Assembly (NCBI GenBank): GCA_031553675.1
Contig: JAVBLF010000016.1
Span: 23,701 to 87,700 of the forward strand
Reading direction: 5' to 3'
Length of the DNA stretch: 64,000 nucleotides
DNA from: JAVBLF01 sp031553675
GTDB lineage: Bacteria > Bacillota > Clostridia > Christensenellales > CALWSW01
In this document: positions 15,634 to 24,321 of the stretch, in pieces
Layout: each line of letters starts with the position of its first letter
Position numbering within the stretch: the first letter of the stretch is position 1
The notes under the pieces: generated by a model
The model's input: the letters and a program-made list of their open reading frames with translations, nothing else
Database searches by the model: none
What the model was told of the DNA's origin: nothing
Translations under genes and position numbers: made by a program

Positions 15634-16158
15634 ATGAAAACATTCCAACGCGCTGTCGTCGCCCTGACGATGGCCTGTCTTTTGGTGGCGACCATGGGCT
15701 GCGCCCAGAAGCTGCCCGGCCAACCCGTCGCGATGCAAGACTTCGTCACGCGTTTCAACACGCAGATGAAAACACTCGGCGAAAAGATCGCGATCGGCGA
15801 TCTCGAAGCCTCGGACGAGGAGGAAAACCTCTACACCTATTGGTTCGCCAACGCCATCATGATCCGCGTTTACACCCAGCCGGGCACGAAGGACGTCGTG
15901 TCGTTCAGCATCGTCAGCGACCACGAGGCCGTCGGGCTGAAAACCGAGTCGTCCTGCCTGCTGTCGGGCATGATGGCGCTCGATCCGAGCATTGGGCTCG
16001 AAGACAGCACGAAGCTGTTGAACGAAATCCTCAGCGGCGACTACACGCAGGCCGACGGTAGCGCGATCCGCGCCGCCGAACACAGCGAATACGCGCTCGC
16101 CAACGCCGAAGCGACACTCTTTTTGTCGGGCCGCTTGACAGGCCTCGATGAAAAATAG
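15634..16158 (+). CDS. Putative lipoprotein of unknown function
   Basis: 174 residues. A signal peptide of about 22 residues ends in ATMGC, an imperfect lipobox (Met at -2). The mature part is mixed alpha/beta with no recognised domain. It lies 19 bases after the DUF1292 gene with GGAGGAAAG ahead of ATG15634 and so probably belongs to the ruvX transcript. The longer reading frame upstream overlaps DUF1292 and is not used. Probably anchored to the outer face of the membrane. Confidence 0.6.
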   Translation: MKTFQRAVVALTMACLLVATMGCAQKLPGQPVAMQDFVTRFNTQMKTLGEKIAIGDLEASDEEENLYTYWFANAIMIRVYTQPGTKDVVSFSIVSDHEAVGLKTESSCLLSGMMALDPSIGLEDSTKLLNEILSGDYTQADGSAIRAAEHSEYALANAEATLFLSGRLTGLDEK

Positions 16159-16171
16159 CCATCTTTTTCGT

Positions 16172-16201
16172 TTGACAGGGACCTTCTCGAATGGTTATAA
16201 T
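16172..16201 (+). promoter_or_regulatory. Promoter of the second lipoprotein gene
   Basis: TTGACA at 16172-16177, 18-base spacer, TATAAT at 16196-16201: both boxes are perfect consensus. Confidence 0.85.
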
Positions 16202-16265
16202 GATATCGTTTATGTAGGCGAAGCCCTTGTAAAGGGGAAAGCTTAACATTCGATGGAGGTAAACG

Positions 16266-16916
16266 ATGAACAATCAAGTGAAAATGATGCGCGCTGCCCT
16301 GGCAGTTGTGCTCGCGGTTTCACTGGCGTTATTGGGCGCATGCGGTGGCGGCGCGGACAAGAATGCCGCACAGCCTGACGCCAGCGCCGATACAGGCAAA
16401 GAAAGCGCCGCGATCGTGTCGGGCGAACCCGAACCCAGCCCGTCCACCGACGAAGAGGCCAAAGAAGTCGAAGAGGTCAACGAGGCGATCGACTCCGGCG
16501 ATTTCCCTTACACCGTGACGCTCGGCCCCGGCTGGACCGTCAAGGCTAGCGTCGGCGGCGCCGTGATCGTCGAGAAGGAAAACGGCCTCACCCTCAGCCT
16601 GCAACACACCGTTTACGGCGAAGAGGGCATCACGCTCGACAAGCTCGAGGAATCCATCAAAGATTCCGACATCGAGCCCACCAACCTGACACGCGGCAAA
16701 GTGGGCGACTATGACGCGCTGATCTTCAACACAAAGGCCATGAGCGATGAAGGCATGCCGGCCGCGCGCGTCGCCTACGTGATCGCGGAAGACAATCAGG
16801 TCATCGGCATTTCCCTCGGCGGCAAGGCGGGCGAAGACCCCGCGTCGATCCAGTTCACCGATGCCGACGTCGACGCCGCGTTTTCCTCGATCGCGTCGAG
16901 TTTCCGCGTGAAGTAA
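16266..16916 (+). CDS. Putative lipoprotein of unknown function
   Basis: 216 residues with a signal peptide and a good LLGAC lipobox, then an Ala/Asp/Glu/Pro-rich linker of about 50 residues. The globular C-terminal part (YTVTLGPGWTVKAS onward) may be a PsbP/DUF4367-like single domain, but I cannot assign it. Its own consensus promoter and terminator make it a monocistronic, probably well-expressed gene. ATG16266 follows GGAGGTAAAC. Confidence 0.65.
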   Translation: MNNQVKMMRAALAVVLAVSLALLGACGGGADKNAAQPDASADTGKESAAIVSGEPEPSPSTDEEAKEVEEVNEAIDSGDFPYTVTLGPGWTVKASVGGAVIVEKENGLTLSLQHTVYGEEGITLDKLEESIKDSDIEPTNLTRGKVGDYDALIFNTKAMSDEGMPAARVAYVIAEDNQVIGISLGGKAGEDPASIQFTDADVDAAFSSIASSFRVK

Positions 16917-16924
16917 GTGACACA

Positions 16925-16960
16925 AACAGCCTGTTCGTGCGAAGGACAGGCTGTTTTTCT
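16925..16960 (+). terminator. Terminator between the lipoprotein gene and mtnA
   Basis: AACAGCCTGT / ACAGGCTGTT stem followed by five T residues; it ends ten bases before the mtnA start, so mtnA needs readthrough or its own promoter. Confidence 0.85.
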
Positions 16961-16970
16961 TGGAGGTAGT

Positions 16971-18056
16971 ATGATGCCGCAGCCGCAGGCGATCGCCATC
17001 GACACGGTCGCGCTCGACGACGCTTCCAGCGCGATCGTCATTCTCGACCAAACCCGCCTCCCCAGTGAAACCGTGACGCTCCGTTTGACCGATCAGGAGG
17101 CGATCTGGCAGGCCATCCGGACGCTCCAGGTGCGCGGTGCGCCCGCCATCGGCGTCACCGCCGCCATGGGGCTCTACCTGGCCGCCAAGTCGTTCGCCGC
17201 CGAAACGGATGACTTGGGCGCGTTTTGGGAGCGCTTTCGCGCCGCCAAAGCCTTTTTGGCGACCGCCCGCCCGACGGCGGTCAACCTCTTTTGGGCGCTC
17301 GACCGCATGGAGAACGCGGCGATCGCCTGTGCCGCCACTTCGCCCCGGGACATCGCGGCATGCCTCTTCGCCGAAGCAACTGCGATCCGCGATGAGGACA
17401 TCGTAGCCTGTGCCGCGATCGGTGCGCACGGCCTGGCCCTCGTCCAGCCGGGCGACGGCATCTTGACCCACTGCAACGCAGGACGCCTGGCCGCCGTTCG
17501 ATACGGCACCGCGCTGGCGCCGATCTACGTCGGTCTGGAACGCGGTGTGTCCTTTCGCGTCTTCGTCGACGAAACGAGGCCTCTGCTTCAAGGCGCGCGC
17601 CTGACTGCCTATGAACTCCATGCGTTGGGCATCGACGCGACGCTGATCTGTGACAACATGGCGTCGCAGGTCATGCAAAACGGCTGGGTGCAGGCCGTCT
17701 TTGTCGGCTGTGACCGCCTCGCGATGAACGGTGACGCCTGCAACAAGGTCGGCACATCCGGCCTGGCCATCCTCGCCCAACATTACGGCATTCCTTTCTA
17801 CGTCTTTGCGCCGGTTTCGACGATCGACCCAAAGGCGAGCGGGGGAGGGGAGATCCCGATCGAAGAGCGTTCGGGTGGCGAGATCGCCGAGATGTGGTAC
17901 AAATCGCGTATGGCGCCCGCCGGCATGCGCATCTACAACCCGGCGTTCGACGTGACGGACCACGCCTTGATCAGCGCCATCGTCACCGAGCGCGGCGTTC
18001 TGCGCCCGCCCTACACCGACACGATACCCGCACTGCTCGAACGCGAAGGACGTTGA
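16971..18056 (+). CDS. mtnA: S-methyl-5-thioribose-1-phosphate isomerase
   Basis: 361 residues of the aIF2B-like isomerase family. Motifs include RGAPAIGVTAA, LTHCNAG with the catalytic cysteine, DNMAS and VGCDRLAMNGD with the catalytic aspartate. It converts methylthioribose-1-phosphate to methylthioribulose-1-phosphate in methionine or methylthioadenosine salvage. No other mtn genes are near, so an isomerase of a related pentose phosphate in a partial salvage route is possible. ATG16971 follows GGAGGTAGT. Confidence 0.92.
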   Translation: MMPQPQAIAIDTVALDDASSAIVILDQTRLPSETVTLRLTDQEAIWQAIRTLQVRGAPAIGVTAAMGLYLAAKSFAAETDDLGAFWERFRAAKAFLATARPTAVNLFWALDRMENAAIACAATSPRDIAACLFAEATAIRDEDIVACAAIGAHGLALVQPGDGILTHCNAGRLAAVRYGTALAPIYVGLERGVSFRVFVDETRPLLQGARLTAYELHALGIDATLICDNMASQVMQNGWVQAVFVGCDRLAMNGDACNKVGTSGLAILAQHYGIPFYVFAPVSTIDPKASGGGEIPIEERSGGEIAEMWYKSRMAPAGMRIYNPAFDVTDHALISAIVTERGVLRPPYTDTIPALLEREGR

Positions 18057-18067
18057 CGAAGCGAACA

Positions 18068-18100
18068 AAAACGCCATGCGCGGTTAGCATGGCGTTTTTC
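18068..18100 (+). terminator. Terminator after mtnA
   Basis: AACGCCATGC / GCATGGCGTT stem with a seven-base loop and a T-run. Confidence 0.85.
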
Positions 18101-18341
18101 GATCTGGTTTTCCCCGTACCCACCCTCGTCCCAACGGTCAATCGATGCGTGGTGTTGACATGTAAGGGTCTCACTTGTACTGGTGTCTTCGAATCGGGCT
18201 ACATTGTGATCTGCGGACTCGAACCGCAGGACTGCCCCACGTCCACCAGCTATCCTTTCGGACAAATTGTGCATCCGCCTTGACGGAGAGACTACCACGA
18301 TTTCGACAGCATCTGTCATGTTGGTCCAGCAATGGAAAACG
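18101..18341. other. Intergenic between convergent genes, with a T-arm-like hairpin
   Basis: No open frame of note. On the minus strand, CTGCGG-TTCGAGT-CCGCAG (18212-18230) forms a perfect six-base-pair stem with a tRNA T-loop-like sequence, preceded by a TGTCC-GAAA-GGATA hairpin. I could not build an acceptor stem or anticodon arm around it, so no tRNA is called. The + strand has TTGACA at 18155 without a good -10. Possibly a degenerate tRNA or an unknown structured RNA. Confidence 0.35.
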
Positions 18342-18797
18342 TTACATCAGGTCGATCGTCCAGTTCGCGCCCTGAATGGCGATTTCGAGCAGCCGAAGCG
18401 CCTTCGATGTGGCGTCGATCTGCTTTTGTAGCGCCGCGACATCGAGCGTCAGGACGGTCTTGATTTCGCTGCGTGTGACACGAAAGTCACGCGAATGCGT
18501 GCTCAGGGCGATGTTGTTGAGAAAATGCCGCTGCCGCCGCCGTTTTTCGCGTTCGGCGAGCGCGTCGGCGAGCAGCCTTCCGTCGGGCAGCGTTGCCACG
18601 GCGTTCGTCCGGTTGATGCGTACGGTGAGCGCGCAAAATTCCTCGTTGACGCGCATGGCTTCGGCGAGCAGGCTTTCGGGATCCTCTCCCGGCTGATCGC
18701 CCTCCTGCACCTTGAGGTTGGCGGTCACGAGCTGTTCCAGGTTGTCGAGCTGGTTCTGCATTTCGGAGCGCGTGAGCAAAGCTTCTGCCAGCTTCAT
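18342..18797 (-). CDS. DIP1984 family protein
   Basis: 151 residues, mostly alpha-helical. The sequence MKLAEALLTRSEMQNQL, then KVQEGDQPGEDPESLL, INRTNA, SRSEIK-like VTRSEIKTV and the closing IQGANWTIDL follow the DIP1984/septicolysin-like family closely. Function is unknown. It is the last gene of a three-gene unit; the larA stop overlaps the ribosome-site region of this gene, implying coupled translation. Confidence 0.85.
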   Translation of the reverse strand: MKLAEALLTRSEMQNQLDNLEQLVTANLKVQEGDQPGEDPESLLAEAMRVNEEFCALTVRINRTNAVATLPDGRLLADALAEREKRRRQRHFLNNIALSTHSRDFRVTRSEIKTVLTLDVAALQKQIDATSKALRLLEIAIQGANWTIDLM

Positions 18798-18798
18798 G

Positions 18799-20088
18799 TC
18801 AATGATCCTCCTTTGCGCGATCTTCGCGTTGTGGGCGGACGACGACGGAAATGCCGTTCGGGATCACCGTGACGCTCGCGTTTTCGCCCTGGATGGCGCG
18901 CGCCACGTCCAGCGCCCCGCCGATGTCGGCGGCAAAACGCATCTTCATGTCGGCGATTGTGTCGCGCAATCCGGATCGCGTCACGAAGATCACGACGTGC
19001 CGCATCAAGATGCGGGCCAACACCTGCGCTTCCCATTGATCGGGAGCGGTATCGGGTTGGGGCGTCGCCATGATCGCGTCGTAGAGGGTGCGTGGGCTGT
19101 CGCAGTCGGCCAAGGCGCGGTAAAAGTCCTCGCTTCCCGTGCCGTCGGCACATTCGGCGACCATGACGATCACGGCCCCGGGTTTGGCGGTCGCTTCGGC
19201 GGCCGTCATGCCCTTGACCGATTGGTAGATGTTCTGATCGAGGGGCGCGCCGCCGTTCGTCGCGATCACGATGTCGGCGGGCCGGGCATCGACAGCGCAG
19301 TGTTGGGCGACAAAGGCGCATCCAGCGCGGTGCGCTTGTTCACAATCGCCCGCAAACGCGGCGATCGTCTTCTTTTCGGCGTCGATCGCGACGTTGACGA
19401 TGAAGGCGAGCTTGGCTTGGCGCGCGGCGTCGATCATGTCGATTTGCAGCGGGTTGCCTTCGCGTATGCCCGTCCGCGCATTGGGGCTGTCGATGAAGGC
19501 GCTGCAATGGTTGCCGAGAACGGTGACCCGATCGCAGACGCCGGGCAGCACGCTCTTGGGCCCGCCCGAATACCCGGCGAAAAAGTGGGGCTCGATGAAG
19601 CCTTCCGCGACGAGCAGGTCGGTCTCGGCGGCCAAACGATCGACGACGAGGGGCGCTCCGCTCGGCAGAACGCCGATCGAAACGTTGGCGCTTGCGTCGC
19701 GGCAGTCGTGTACGACGATCCGCTCGCGCTCGAAGATCGCGTCGCCCAGCTTGGCCCGTAGTTCGTCCGCTGTAGTGCCGCGGTGAAAGCCCGTCGCGAC
19801 GAGCAGCGTGATCTCGATGGCGGGGTTTCCAGCGCGCAGTTCGTCCAGCAGGGGTGGCAAAATGTCGCGGCTGGGCACGGGGCGGGTGTGATCGCTGACG
19901 ATGACGGTACAGCGTCGCTTTCCCAGCGCCAAATCGCGCAGTCGCGGCGAACCGATCGGGTTTCGAAGCGCTTCTTCGACGATCGCACGTCCGTCCATTC
20001 CGGGATCAAAATCGTCGAGCCGACTCGTCAAAAGGGGCGCGTCGAGTTCAAGAGAAAGGCATTGCTTTCCATAGGGCAGGCGTATCAT
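18799..20088 (-). CDS. larA: LarA-family nickel-pincer racemase/epimerase
   Basis: 429 residues. Carries SDHTRPVPS, ATGFHRGTT and EPHFFAGYSGGPKSVLPG, the signature stretches of lactate racemase LarA and its relatives, which use the nickel-pincer nucleotide cofactor to move a hydride at an alpha-hydroxyacid carbon. The family is broad, so lactate is only the default substrate. Upstream lies an Ldh2-type 2-hydroxyacid dehydrogenase, making a racemase plus dehydrogenase pair. Cofactor genes larB, larC and larE are not in the window. Start ATG20088 follows GAGGA. Confidence 0.85.
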   Translation of the reverse strand: MIRLPYGKQCLSLELDAPLLTSRLDDFDPGMDGRAIVEEALRNPIGSPRLRDLALGKRRCTVIVSDHTRPVPSRDILPPLLDELRAGNPAIEITLLVATGFHRGTTADELRAKLGDAIFERERIVVHDCRDASANVSIGVLPSGAPLVVDRLAAETDLLVAEGFIEPHFFAGYSGGPKSVLPGVCDRVTVLGNHCSAFIDSPNARTGIREGNPLQIDMIDAARQAKLAFIVNVAIDAEKKTIAAFAGDCEQAHRAGCAFVAQHCAVDARPADIVIATNGGAPLDQNIYQSVKGMTAAEATAKPGAVIVMVAECADGTGSEDFYRALADCDSPRTLYDAIMATPQPDTAPDQWEAQVLARILMRHVVIFVTRSGLRDTIADMKMRFAADIGGALDVARAIQGENASVTVIPNGISVVVRPQREDRAKEDH

Positions 20089-20098
20089 CAGACCGTCC

Positions 20099-21226
20099 TC
20101 AATAGTTGCCCGAAAAGACGCCGTCTTTTCCAGCAACCCGGTAGTCACCGAAGTAGGCCGCGGCGTCCAGCTTGAGGTAAGCGCACAGGTCGAAAAGCTC
20201 CGCCATGGTACCGTCGTTGACCGCGATGCCGTTGGCCTTGCGGTCCTCGAAGGCGGCGACCTCTTTTTCACCGTGGGTGTAGATGCGCGTCTGCCCGTCG
20301 GCTTTGGGGCTGTCGCGCAAGGCTTGGAGGTAGGTAGACAGATGCGCCTTGATCGCGTTGGCGTCGCCAAACGCGGCGGGATTGATCGCGATGAAGCCGT
20401 GGCAGATGCCGCCCTTTGCTCCCTGCATCGTCTGGTCGCTCGTCATGCCCAGCGAGAGGATCGACGTAAAGATCTCGCAGATCATGCCGAAGCCATAACC
20501 TTTGTGGCTGCCGGTCACTTCGCTGCTTCCGCCGAGCGGTACGATGCCGCCGCCGTTCTTTGCGACGATGTTTTTGAGTACGTCGGGCGCGTCGGTGCTC
20601 GGGTGGCCGTCCTTGTCGAGCGCCCATCCCTCGGGCAGCGTTTTGCCGTCTTTGTTGTACATTTCCAGCTTGCCGCGCGTGACGACCGTCGTCGATGCGT
20701 CGTAGAAAAAGTCGTAGGGTTCCGCCGGCATAGCGAGCGCGATCGGGTTGCTGCCCAGCATGGCCAGGCGGCCATAGGTCGGCACCATGATCGCTTCGCT
20801 GTTCGTAAAGGCCAGGCCGATCAAGCCCGCGTCACAGGCCATCTTGGCGTAATAGCCCGCGATGCCGAAGTGGTTGGAGTTGCGGGCCGTGACGACCGCC
20901 ATGCCCACCGCTTTGGCCTTGTCGATCGCGAGCGTCATGGCCTTGTGGCCGATCAACTGTCCCACGCCGTCGTGCCCGTCGATCACGGCCGATATAGGCG
21001 TTTCAAAGACGATTTCCGGCTGGGCATGGACGTCGATCATGCCCTTTTCGATCCCTTTGTGATAGCGAACCATGCGTTGCATGCCGTGGCTTTCAATGCC
21101 GAAGAGGTCGCTTAAAAGCAGTACATCCGTGATGATGCGCGCTTCGTCCCGGGAAAAGCCGAAGCCGGCAAACGCATCCATGCAGTAACGGTTGAGCGTG
21201 TCATACGACCATGTGACGTATCCCAT
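20099..21226 (-). CDS. Ldh2-family (malate/L-lactate type) NAD(P)-dependent oxidoreductase
   Basis: 375 residues of the MDH/LDH2 family (YlbC, AllD, ComC type), unrelated to classical LDH. Features: SDLFGIESHGMQR with the catalytic His, ARNSNHFGIAGYY, and GSHKGYGFGMICEIF. It oxidises a 2-hydroxyacid or reduces a 2-oxoacid; which one is open (malate, lactate, ureidoglycolate, sulfolactate). It heads the operon with larA. The start ATG21226 follows AAAGGAG and a TATAAT box 38 bases upstream. Confidence 0.85.
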   Translation of the reverse strand: MGYVTWSYDTLNRYCMDAFAGFGFSRDEARIITDVLLLSDLFGIESHGMQRMVRYHKGIEKGMIDVHAQPEIVFETPISAVIDGHDGVGQLIGHKAMTLAIDKAKAVGMAVVTARNSNHFGIAGYYAKMACDAGLIGLAFTNSEAIMVPTYGRLAMLGSNPIALAMPAEPYDFFYDASTTVVTRGKLEMYNKDGKTLPEGWALDKDGHPSTDAPDVLKNIVAKNGGGIVPLGGSSEVTGSHKGYGFGMICEIFTSILSLGMTSDQTMQGAKGGICHGFIAINPAAFGDANAIKAHLSTYLQALRDSPKADGQTRIYTHGEKEVAAFEDRKANGIAVNDGTMAELFDLCAYLKLDAAAYFGDYRVAGKDGVFSGNY

Positions 21227-21263
21227 TGCTTGCTCCTTTCGACCGCGTTCTTTCTTCAATCCC

Positions 21264-21269
21264 ATTATA
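21264..21269 (-). promoter_or_regulatory. -10 box of the ldh2-larA operon
   Basis: TATAAT on the minus strand, 38 bases before the start; no convincing -35 at 17 bases. Confidence 0.5.
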
Positions 21270-21293
21270 ACCCTTTTGCGGCCTCGGCGCACA

Positions 21294-21328
21294 CAAAAAG
21301 AACCCCCACGGCCGCATGACGTGGGGGT
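21294..21328 (-). terminator. Terminator of the NodB-fold gene
   Basis: Eight-base-pair GC-rich stem ACCCCCAC / GTGGGGGT followed on the minus strand by a T-rich run. Confidence 0.8.
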
Positions 21329-21332
21329 GTAT

Positions 21333-22241
21333 TTACGGCGTGGGATAAATGCGTTTGACCGTCTTGCCGTCAGCCCGTTCGAGCGCGAGCAGTTCGCTAA
21401 CCGTCACGAAACGGTAGCCCTCTCGTTTGAGGCGGGGCAGGAGCAATTCGACGGCGTCGGCGCTCGATCGGTAGACGTCGTGTAGCCTTATGATCGCGCG
21501 ATCGCCCACGGTGCCCATCACCGTGTCGACCACGGCGCGCGGATCGCGCGAAACGGCGTCTTCGCTGTCGGCCGTCCACAGGACGAATTGCTCCCCCAGC
21601 TTGACGGCCAGATCGTCGTCGATCGCGCCTTCAGGCGGGCGGATGACGGCGGGCGCTTGCTTGCAGGTCTCCTCGATCAGTTTCGATGTCGTTTGGAGGT
21701 CCTTTCGCGCCGCCTTGACGCTCATCTGCGCAAAGTTTTTGTTGTTGTATCCCTGGTTCCCGATCTCGTGCCCGCGTGAGGCGGCGTCCTGCACGATGTC
21801 GGGAAGAAGCTCGACCCGCTTACCGACGACGAAAAACGTGGCCACAGCGTCGTTTTTTTCCAACGCGTCTAGGATACGCTCGGTGACGGTCGCGTGAGGT
21901 CCGTCTTCGAAAGTGAGGGCGATGAGCTTTTCACCATCGTGGGGGAGGGGCGTGGGTTTGCTGCTGGGCTTGGCTGTTTGAAAATCCGCGTTTGAAGCGA
22001 TGGCCCTGGCGGGAATGACCGCGCGCTGGACGGATTGCACCAGATCGAAGGGTGTGGGTTTGGGGATCCCTTGGCCGTGGAGCGTCGAAGCGATCGCGAT
22101 GATCGCGATCCCCACGGCGACGCCCAGGAAGAGCGTGAACGGATCGACCCGCCCGATGGGGTTGGGTGTCGGAGCCCCTTCTTTGTTGCGGGCTGCCATG
22201 CGCAGGCGAAATGGCAGGGGGCGCATCTTCCACTTCTTCAC
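21333..22241 (-). CDS. NodB-fold (polysaccharide deacetylase-like) protein with degenerate active site
   Basis: 302 residues: cytoplasmic basic tail, one transmembrane helix (about 36-53), linker, then a NodB domain outside the cell. The fold is clear (ALTFEDGP, FFVVGKRV, RGHEIGN, RPPEGAIDD, RLHD). However the first motif is TFEDG instead of TFDDG. The metal-binding H-xxx-H is Q163-xxx-N167 (GNQGYNNKN). Loss of both His makes deacetylation unlikely. Start GTG22241 follows GGGAGG and lies about 30 bases after a TATAAT promoter, which excludes the upstream ATG22280. Confidence 0.8.
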   Translation of the reverse strand: MKKWKMRPLPFRLRMAARNKEGAPTPNPIGRVDPFTLFLGVAVGIAIIAIASTLHGQGIPKPTPFDLVQSVQRAVIPARAIASNADFQTAKPSSKPTPLPHDGEKLIALTFEDGPHATVTERILDALEKNDAVATFFVVGKRVELLPDIVQDAASRGHEIGNQGYNNKNFAQMSVKAARKDLQTTSKLIEETCKQAPAVIRPPEGAIDDDLAVKLGEQFVLWTADSEDAVSRDPRAVVDTVMGTVGDRAIIRLHDVYRSSADAVELLLPRLKREGYRFVTVSELLALERADGKTVKRIYPTP

Positions 22242-22278
22242 GGCTGCCTCCCATTGTTTTGGTGGGTGATATGCAGCC

Positions 22279-22284
22279 ATTATA
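22279..22284 (-). promoter_or_regulatory. -10 box of the NodB-fold gene
   Basis: TATAAT on the minus strand; implies a transcript start near 22272, which decides the GTG22241 start. Confidence 0.5.
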
Positions 22285-22368
22285 CGACGAATAATGTGAC
22301 AATTCGAGAATAAGTTTGTGTAAGAGAAGGGAATAATTACATATGACAAAATTCGACATGGGGCTGAC

Positions 22369-22398
22369 TTGCCACGCACTTCCCCGATATGCTATGTT
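22369..22398 (+). promoter_or_regulatory. Promoter of the AI-2E-family permease gene
   Basis: TTGCCA at 22369-22374, 18-base spacer, TATGTT at 22393-22398. Confidence 0.5.
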
Positions 22399-22430
22399 AA
22401 ATGAACGGAAAGCACAGGGGAGGATCGCAT

Positions 22431-23603
22431 ATGCCTGCAAAATCCGCCGGACCCAAACGCTGGCGATACTGGCCGCTGTTTTGGTTCGCGCTTGCCGTCA
22501 TCGTCGCGTGCAAAGTGATCAACGAGATCAATTTCGTCTGGATTTGGCTCAAGGCCCTCGGCCGCATCGTGGAGCCTTTTTTCGCGGGCTTCTTGATCGC
22601 CTACCTGCTCAATATTCCGGTGAGCGCCCTCGAAACGCGCCTGGCGACGTCGAATCGCACCGCCGTGCGAAAACACGCCAAAGCGATCAGCATAGCGGCA
22701 GTCTACCTGGGCGCGCTGCTCATCTTGGCCGCGATCGTCGTGTTGCTCGTCCCTGCCATCGCGCAAACCGCGAGCCGCCTGTCCGTTGCGCTGCAAGAGG
22801 TCTTGCCCCAGATCGACGCCTTCATGAAGGAAATCGCCGAAACGGGATTTTTGCCGCCGCAACTCGACTTTGAAAAGGGTCTCGGCACCGATGCGCTCAA
22901 GTCGATCGTCGACGCGATCGGCCTCGACCGCCTCACAGCCCCTCTCGGCATGCTGATGGCCGTGCCTTCGGCCCTCCTTTCGACGGCCCTCGCCGTCATC
23001 TCGTCGATTTACTTCCTCTCGGGAAAAGACAGTTACATTCGTTTCTGGTCGCGCTGCCTCGACGCTTTTGTGCCCGCGAAAGCGTCCGAAGCCATCCATC
23101 GGCACGCCGCCCATGCCAACACCTACTTTAAGAGCTTTTTCTATTGCCAGCTCCTCGACGCCTGCATCGTCGGCGTGCTGGCCACGATCATCTGCAAATT
23201 GGCCGGGTCGGAATACGGCCTCGTGCTTGGCCCACTGATCGGCTTGCTCAACGTCATCCCGTATTTCGGCGCGCTCGTCGGCGGCGTCATCGCGGTGGGT
23301 GTGACCGCTTTTACGAACGGCTGGCCGAACGCCATCGGAATCGCCATTGCGCTCGTCGTGCTCCAGCAAGTCGATGGCAACTTGATCCAGCCCCGCATTT
23401 TGGGCAGTCAGCTCGCGATGAGTCCGCTATTGATCATCGTCGGCATCACGATCGGCGGGGCGGTGTGGGGCGTGTTGGGCATGGTCGTCGCGATCCCGAT
23501 CGCTGCCGTGCTCAAGGACATACTCGTCGAGGCCATGCAAAACCGCGAAACGCGCAGCCATAAAGGAGGAGCCGATGGAACAGAAATCAACAGCGAAACT
23601 TGA
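22431..23603 (+). CDS. AI-2E family transporter (PerM/YtvI-type permease)
   Basis: 390 residues with about eight transmembrane helices. The family layout is plain: N-terminal helices, a soluble central part (about 130-210), and the conserved C-terminal block with IGLLNVIPYFGALVG, QQVDGNLIQPRILG and MVVAIPIAAVLKD. Members export AI-2 or act as sodium/proton antiporters or general permeases; the substrate is not readable. Start ATG22431 follows GGGGAGG. It overlaps the next gene by 29 bases. Confidence 0.88.
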   Translation: MPAKSAGPKRWRYWPLFWFALAVIVACKVINEINFVWIWLKALGRIVEPFFAGFLIAYLLNIPVSALETRLATSNRTAVRKHAKAISIAAVYLGALLILAAIVVLLVPAIAQTASRLSVALQEVLPQIDAFMKEIAETGFLPPQLDFEKGLGTDALKSIVDAIGLDRLTAPLGMLMAVPSALLSTALAVISSIYFLSGKDSYIRFWSRCLDAFVPAKASEAIHRHAAHANTYFKSFFYCQLLDACIVGVLATIICKLAGSEYGLVLGPLIGLLNVIPYFGALVGGVIAVGVTAFTNGWPNAIGIAIALVVLQQVDGNLIQPRILGSQLAMSPLLIIVGITIGGAVWGVLGMVVAIPIAAVLKDILVEAMQNRETRSHKGGADGTEINSET

Positions 23604-24321
23604 AGCGGAATCGGCACATACCCGTAAGCGAAAACGTAGCCGCACGATCATACTCTCATGCCGGACGATCGGGATTATGACTTTCGCCTTTTCGATCGTC
23701 TGGGGCATCGTCGATCGTGAAAACGCGGGGCAATCCTTCATGAACGCTTTTACAGCGTTCCTCTTCGTGGTGCTCTCCTTTCTTCCTAACCTGCTGAATG
23801 CGGAATTCAAGCTCCACATCCCCGCGACGCTCCAGGCCGTCATCGTTCTCTTTATTTTTGCCGCCGAAATTCTCGGCGAAATCCACAACTTCTACGATCT
23901 CTTTTTTTGGTGGGACGTCATGCTCCACACCTTTTCGGGCTTCATCATCGGCTACATCGGCTTTTTGATCATCTACACCCTCAACCGGAATCCCAATGTG
24001 CAGATCCAAATGAGTCTCTTCGGCGTGTGTGCGTTTGCGTTTTGCTTTGCGCTGGCGTGCGGCGCGTTCTGGGAAATCTTCGAATGGAGCGGCGACATGC
24101 TCCTCGGCATGAACATGCAAAAGGGCGTCTACGTCAAGGATGTGTCCGAACTCGCCCCCTACATCAACCGATGGGGACGCTTCATGGATCCCGGCCTCGT
24201 CGATACGATGGAAGACATCATCGTCGATGCGGTCGGCGCGCTCACTGCCGCGATCTTCGGATACTTTACGATTCGAAAGAGTCGCAGCGAGAACCTGCCC
24301 CTTCCCGACACCTTCGACTGA
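23575..24321 (+). CDS. DUF2238-like multi-pass membrane protein
   Basis: 248 residues with a basic N-terminal tail and about six transmembrane helices. The WWDVMLHTFSGFIIGYIGF segment and ACGAFWEIFEWSGD resemble the DUF2238 (YjdF) family. Several His, Asp and Glu residues in membrane segments suggest metal or proton handling, but the function is unknown. It starts inside the end of the AI-2E-type gene with AAGGAGGAG upstream, so the two are co-translated. Confidence 0.7.
   Translation: MEQKSTAKLEAESAHTRKRKRSRTIILSCRTIGIMTFAFSIVWGIVDRENAGQSFMNAFTAFLFVVLSFLPNLLNAEFKLHIPATLQAVIVLFIFAAEILGEIHNFYDLFFWWDVMLHTFSGFIIGYIGFLIIYTLNRNPNVQIQMSLFGVCAFAFCFALACGAFWEIFEWSGDMLLGMNMQKGVYVKDVSELAPYINRWGRFMDPGLVDTMEDIIVDAVGALTAAIFGYFTIRKSRSENLPLPDTFD

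Noticed and set aside
18201..18250. A tRNA gene, possibly tRNA-Sec, on the minus strand
   Set aside because: Only a T-arm-like hairpin is present; no matching acceptor strand, D-arm or anticodon stem could be drawn.
22242..22379. Longer start for the NodB-fold protein
   Set aside because: A TATAAT promoter at 22284-22279 would place the transcript start downstream of these codons, and they lack a ribosome site.
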